Shown piece by piece: positions 4,879 through 7,499 of a stretch of 7,499 nucleotides of DNA (positions are counted from its first letter, which is position 1; every line of letters begins with the position of its first letter). Both the position numbers and the translations under genes were made by a program. The stretch is from Candidatus Omnitrophota bacterium (GTDB taxonomy: Bacteria > Omnitrophota > Koll11 > VGKN01): assembly GCA_016867055.1 (NCBI GenBank), contig VGKN01000071.1, forward strand, positions 1 to 7,499. The letters run 5' to 3'. Under the pieces are notes generated by a model. The model saw only the letters and a list, made by a program, of their open reading frames with translations. It did no database searches and had not been told where the DNA came from.

Positions 4879-5589
4879 ATGATGTTAAGATTAATCCTAA
4901 GCACAACCCTTGCTAGTGTTTTAACCTATTTCTTAAGTATTAATTTAGGACTCGGTCCATTTATTGCCTCAAGCTTAGTAGGATTAACTAGTGCTAAGGT
5001 GTTTCCTAAATTAGCGGCGGCTATTTATGCGGCAAGTTTTGCTTCCATGTCAAGCAAAGAGGTTCTTCCGAATATATCTGTAAGTGGTATTGCAGGTTTG
5101 ATTACAGGATTGCTTTATCTCTTTACCCAAAAGGTATTTTTAGGTATAGGAGGAAAGTTAGGAGCAATTGCCTTCTTTTCTGTCTTGATTGTCTCTCGGT
5201 TTAGTTCTGCAATATATTTTTCTCAAACCTTATCTTTCTTTGAAGGTTCGTTTTTAATTCTCGGTTCTTGCTTAGGAGCGGTCCTTACCTATTATATAAG
5301 CACAAGATTCAAGCAGGAGGCAGTATTCTCTTCCAGTATAGTAGTATTGGCTGCAGGATTAATTTTAAATATTTTTTTAAGATTCAATAATAATCTGGTG
5401 GCGGCAATTACTTGTGGTTCATATGCCGGTATGTCCTCTAAAGAAGTTATAGGGAATTATAGAAGAATGTGTTTAGTGGGATTACTTTCAGGGATAATCC
5501 TTTTTTTAAGTTGGCCTTTATTTTCTGGCATTGGAGGGAAATTAGGACTGGTGGCGTTTTTGGCGGTATTTTTGAGTAAGCCCCATTAG
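4879..5589 (+). CDS. Polytopic membrane protein with an internal duplication, family not recognised
   Basis: The 236-aa protein is hydrophobic throughout, with roughly eight likely membrane segments. Residues 47-106 and 175-234 are copies at a constant offset of 128: AAIYAASFASMSSKEV matches AAITCGSYAGMSSKEV, and GIGGKLG occurs at 89-95 and 217-223, each followed by a hydrophobic stretch. The flanks also match: LASVLTY (11-17) resembles LGAVLTY (132-138). Each half thus has the same plan of helices, MSSKEV loop, helix, GIGGKLG loop and helix. The two polar loops per half may form a pore or ligand site, but this is inference. No known transporter signature is visible. The ATG at 4879 has no clear ribosome-binding site, ATG 4882 is equally possible, and the frame is open far upstream through an aminotransferase-like scrap. 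The stop is in an inverted repeat shared with the next gene's leader. Confidence 0.75.
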   Translation: MMLRLILSTTLASVLTYFLSINLGLGPFIASSLVGLTSAKVFPKLAAAIYAASFASMSSKEVLPNISVSGIAGLITGLLYLFTQKVFLGIGGKLGAIAFFSVLIVSRFSSAIYFSQTLSFFEGSFLILGSCLGAVLTYYISTRFKQEAVFSSSIVVLAAGLILNIFLRFNNNLVAAITCGSYAGMSSKEVIGNYRRMCLVGLLSGIILFLSWPLFSGIGGKLGLVAFLAVFLSKPH

Positions 5590-5633
5590 AAATATCACAG
5601 AAGCCGATATAGATAGCAAAATTTCTAACGGGG
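5581..5633. repeat. Inverted repeat joining the membrane-gene stop to the phosphorylase ribosome-binding site
   Basis: CCCCATTAGAAAT (5581-5593) and ATTTCTAACGGGG (5621-5633) pair at 12 of 13 positions around a 27-nt loop. The left arm holds the stop TAG (5587-5589). The right arm ends in GGGG, the only purine-rich ribosome-binding-site candidate for the ATG at 5643. If formed in mRNA, the hairpin would hide that site unless ribosomes finishing the upstream gene opened it. It may equally be a repeat element. Confidence 0.65.
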
Positions 5634-5642
5634 TAAATTGAT

Positions 5643-7343
5643 ATGGAAGAGTTAAGAGGATTATTAGAGACAGTTAGGATTGCCTATTTCTCTATGGAGA
5701 TAGGTTTAGAGGAGAAAATTCCTACTTATAGCGGGGGCTTAGGAGTATTGGCAGGGGATACTATAAAATCATGTGCGGATTTAGACGTTCCTATTGTTGC
5801 CATTACCCTACTCAATGAAAAAGGTTATTTTCTTCAAGAGTTGGATAACGAAGGAAATCAAACAGAGTTTCCTGTAGATTGGCGTAAGGAGGATTTTTTA
5901 AATCTTCTGCCGGTTAAAGCCAGCGTCAACATTGAAGGAAGAACAGTTAAAATTCAGGCTTGGGAATTTATCGTAAAAGGAATTAAAGACGGCAAAGTGC
6001 CTATATATTTTTTGGATACGAATATTCCTGAAAATAGTGAATATGACCAAAGCCTTACCAGTTTTCTTTATGGAGGCGACCTGAAATACCGTTTATGCCA
6101 GGAGATAGTCTTAGGTATAGGCGGGGTAAGAATGCTGGAAGCGCTGGGGTATAAAAATATTGAAAAATATCATATGAATGAAGGCCACGCCAGTTTATTA
6201 GCCGTGGAGCTATTGGAAAGGACAAGAAATGAAGGCATAGCAGATGCGTCCAAGAAATACAACATTGATGAAGTTAAAAATAAATGTATATTTACCACCC
6301 ACACTCCTGTTCCCGCTGGTCATGATAAATTTCCCATTGAACTTGTCAGGGGCGTTCTTCAATCAGACTTGCCTTTTGCAAGACCAGATATATTCTTATC
6401 TGGCAGTGAAATGAACATGACTTTGCTCGCCTTAAATCTTAGTAAATACATAAACGGAGTGGCTAAAAAGCATGGCGAAGTATCCAGAGAGATGTTTCCG
6501 GGTTACTCCATTGATTCCATAACTAACGGGATCCATTTATGTTCCTGGGTGTCTCCTTATTTCAAGAGTCTCTATGATAAATACATCCCAGAGTGGAAAG
6601 CGGATTATTTTTCTTTGCGTTATGCATTGAGCATTCCCAAAGACCAGATATGGCAGGCGCATTATGACACTAAAAGAGAGCTCATTGATTATGTGAATAG
6701 CCGCACTAATATAGGTATGGATTATGAGGTATTTACCATAGGTTTTGCCAGGCGCGCTACGTCTTATAAGAGGGCAGACCTTTTGTTAAGCGACGCTAAC
6801 AGGCTTATTGAGATTAATGATAAAGTAGGCCAGATACAGATTGTTTATGCCGGCAAAGCGCACCCCCGAGATAACGGTGGAAAGGAATTGATAAAGAGGA
6901 TTTTCTCAAAGATTAAAGAATTAAAGCCCAAGGTTAAAATTGTTTATCTTGAAAATTACGATATGGAGTTAGGAAAACTCATTACTTCAGGCTCTGACCT
7001 TTGGCTTAATACGCCTTTGAAGCCTCAAGAAGCTTCTGGCACAAGCGGTATGAAGGCCTGTCTTAACGGAGTCCCCAATTTAAGCGTGCTTGATGGCTGG
7101 TGGATAGAGGGGTGCATTGAAAATGTAACCGGCTGGGCAATTGGCTCATTAAATAGAGAGTCAGCGGACAGCAATCAGGACGTCTATGACATGTATCAGA
7201 AATTAGAAAAAGTAGTCATCCCGATGTTTTATAATGAGAAAGATAAATGGCTGGAAATTATGCGTCATACTATTGCCTTGAACGCCTCATTTTTTAATAC
7301 ACAGAGAATGGTTCAGGAATATGTGCTGAATGCTTATTTATAA
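5643..7343 (+). CDS. glgP: Alpha-glucan (glycogen/maltodextrin) phosphorylase, short form, GT35
   Basis: The enzyme phosphorolyses alpha-1,4-glucans to glucose 1-phosphate in the cytoplasm, using PLP. It shows the N-terminal YFSMEIGLEEKIPTYSGGLG (15-34), YHMNEGHASL (176-185, His182), TTHTPVPAGHDKF (218-230), TNGIH (294-298), FARRATSYKR with Arg371 and Lys376 at the same 5-residue spacing as phosphate-binding Arg569/Lys574 of muscle phosphorylase, and EASGTSGMKACLNG, whose Lys471 is the expected PLP lysine. At 566 aa it is the compact bacterial/archaeal type, without the N-terminal DUF3417 extension of the roughly 850-aa relatives and far shorter than E. coli GlgP. All catalytic motifs are intact. 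It starts 53 nt after a membrane protein gene; its weak ribosome-binding site lies in an inverted repeat. Pyruvate kinase follows after 27 nt, suggesting joint use in glucan catabolism. Confidence 0.94.
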   Translation: MEELRGLLETVRIAYFSMEIGLEEKIPTYSGGLGVLAGDTIKSCADLDVPIVAITLLNEKGYFLQELDNEGNQTEFPVDWRKEDFLNLLPVKASVNIEGRTVKIQAWEFIVKGIKDGKVPIYFLDTNIPENSEYDQSLTSFLYGGDLKYRLCQEIVLGIGGVRMLEALGYKNIEKYHMNEGHASLLAVELLERTRNEGIADASKKYNIDEVKNKCIFTTHTPVPAGHDKFPIELVRGVLQSDLPFARPDIFLSGSEMNMTLLALNLSKYINGVAKKHGEVSREMFPGYSIDSITNGIHLCSWVSPYFKSLYDKYIPEWKADYFSLRYALSIPKDQIWQAHYDTKRELIDYVNSRTNIGMDYEVFTIGFARRATSYKRADLLLSDANRLIEINDKVGQIQIVYAGKAHPRDNGGKELIKRIFSKIKELKPKVKIVYLENYDMELGKLITSGSDLWLNTPLKPQEASGTSGMKACLNGVPNLSVLDGWWIEGCIENVTGWAIGSLNRESADSNQDVYDMYQKLEKVVIPMFYNEKDKWLEIMRHTIALNASFFNTQRMVQEYVLNAYL

Positions 7344-7370
7344 GTAAGCCAGACACTATGAAAGAATTTT

Positions 7371-7499
7371 ATGGTTAAGACCAAGATAATCTGTACGCTG
7401 GGCCCGGCATCCTCAAACGAGACAGTACTTAGAAAAATGATGCTTGCCGGGATGGATGTTGTGCGCCTGAATTTTTCCCATGCCACGCCACAGGAGTTA
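7371..7499 (+). CDS. pyk: Pyruvate kinase, N-terminal part (runs off the window)
   Basis: The 43 visible codons give VKTKIICTLGPASS, then GMDVVRLNFSHATPQEL. This is the characteristic pyruvate kinase start, with the first strand of the TIM barrel and the active-site Arg32, Asn34 and Ser36-His37 of the RLNFSH motif. The enzyme makes ATP and pyruvate from phosphoenolpyruvate at the end of glycolysis. The ATG at 7371 lies 27 nt after the phosphorylase stop; the upstream sequence is a weak GAAAG ribosome-binding site. An ATG at 7358 is in another frame and stops after six codons. The remaining roughly 430 residues are outside the window. Confidence 0.93.
   Translation, partial: MVKTKIICTLGPASSNETVLRKMMLAGMDVVRLNFSHATPQEL

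Noticed and set aside
7358..7378. Alternative pyruvate kinase start at ATG 7358
   Set aside because: That frame stops after six codons; the conserved protein starts at 7371.

Overview
The window is gene-dense and almost entirely plus-strand. It looks like a chromosomal segment of an AT-rich, probably anaerobic bacterium: larB points to nickel-pincer cofactor synthesis, and there are a compact glucan phosphorylase and a pyruvate kinase. Gene style, short intergenic gaps, and scattered GIY-YIG and AT-rich palindromic repeats would fit a candidate phylum such as Omnitrophota. That placement is an impression and cannot be proved from this sequence.

Left block (1-3866). A possible tail of an upstream gene leads into larB (nickel-pincer cofactor synthesis), a class I PLP aminotransferase, and a homocitrate synthase/isopropylmalate synthase-like condensing enzyme. 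All have good Shine-Dalgarno sites and could form one transcript. Between the last two sits a small GIY-YIG nuclease ORF bracketed by inverted repeats and by two structurally matched hairpins. It reads as a self-contained mobile unit inserted between two metabolic genes. An orphan ribosome-binding site and ATG at the very end of the aminotransferase fit that view. The block closes with a strong intrinsic terminator. A consensus-like sigma-70 promoter lies about 110 bp upstream of it, so a short independent RNA is possible.

Middle block (3867-4549). This is decayed DNA. It holds the C-terminal half of a GmhB-type HAD phosphatase lacking the nucleophile half, then an AT-rich imperfect palindrome of about 145 bp that resembles a MITE.

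Right block (4550-7499). Two unrecognised membrane proteins come first; the second is an internal duplication with two copies of an MSSKEV...GIGGKLG module. A 12-codon stretch between them matches the N-terminus of an aspartate-type aminotransferase and looks like a gene remnant. An alpha-glucan phosphorylase follows, its ribosome-binding site in one arm of an inverted repeat whose other arm holds the previous gene's stop codon. The window ends in the first 43 codons of pyruvate kinase. Phosphorylase and pyruvate kinase fit a route from stored glucan to pyruvate; the membrane proteins' role is unknown.
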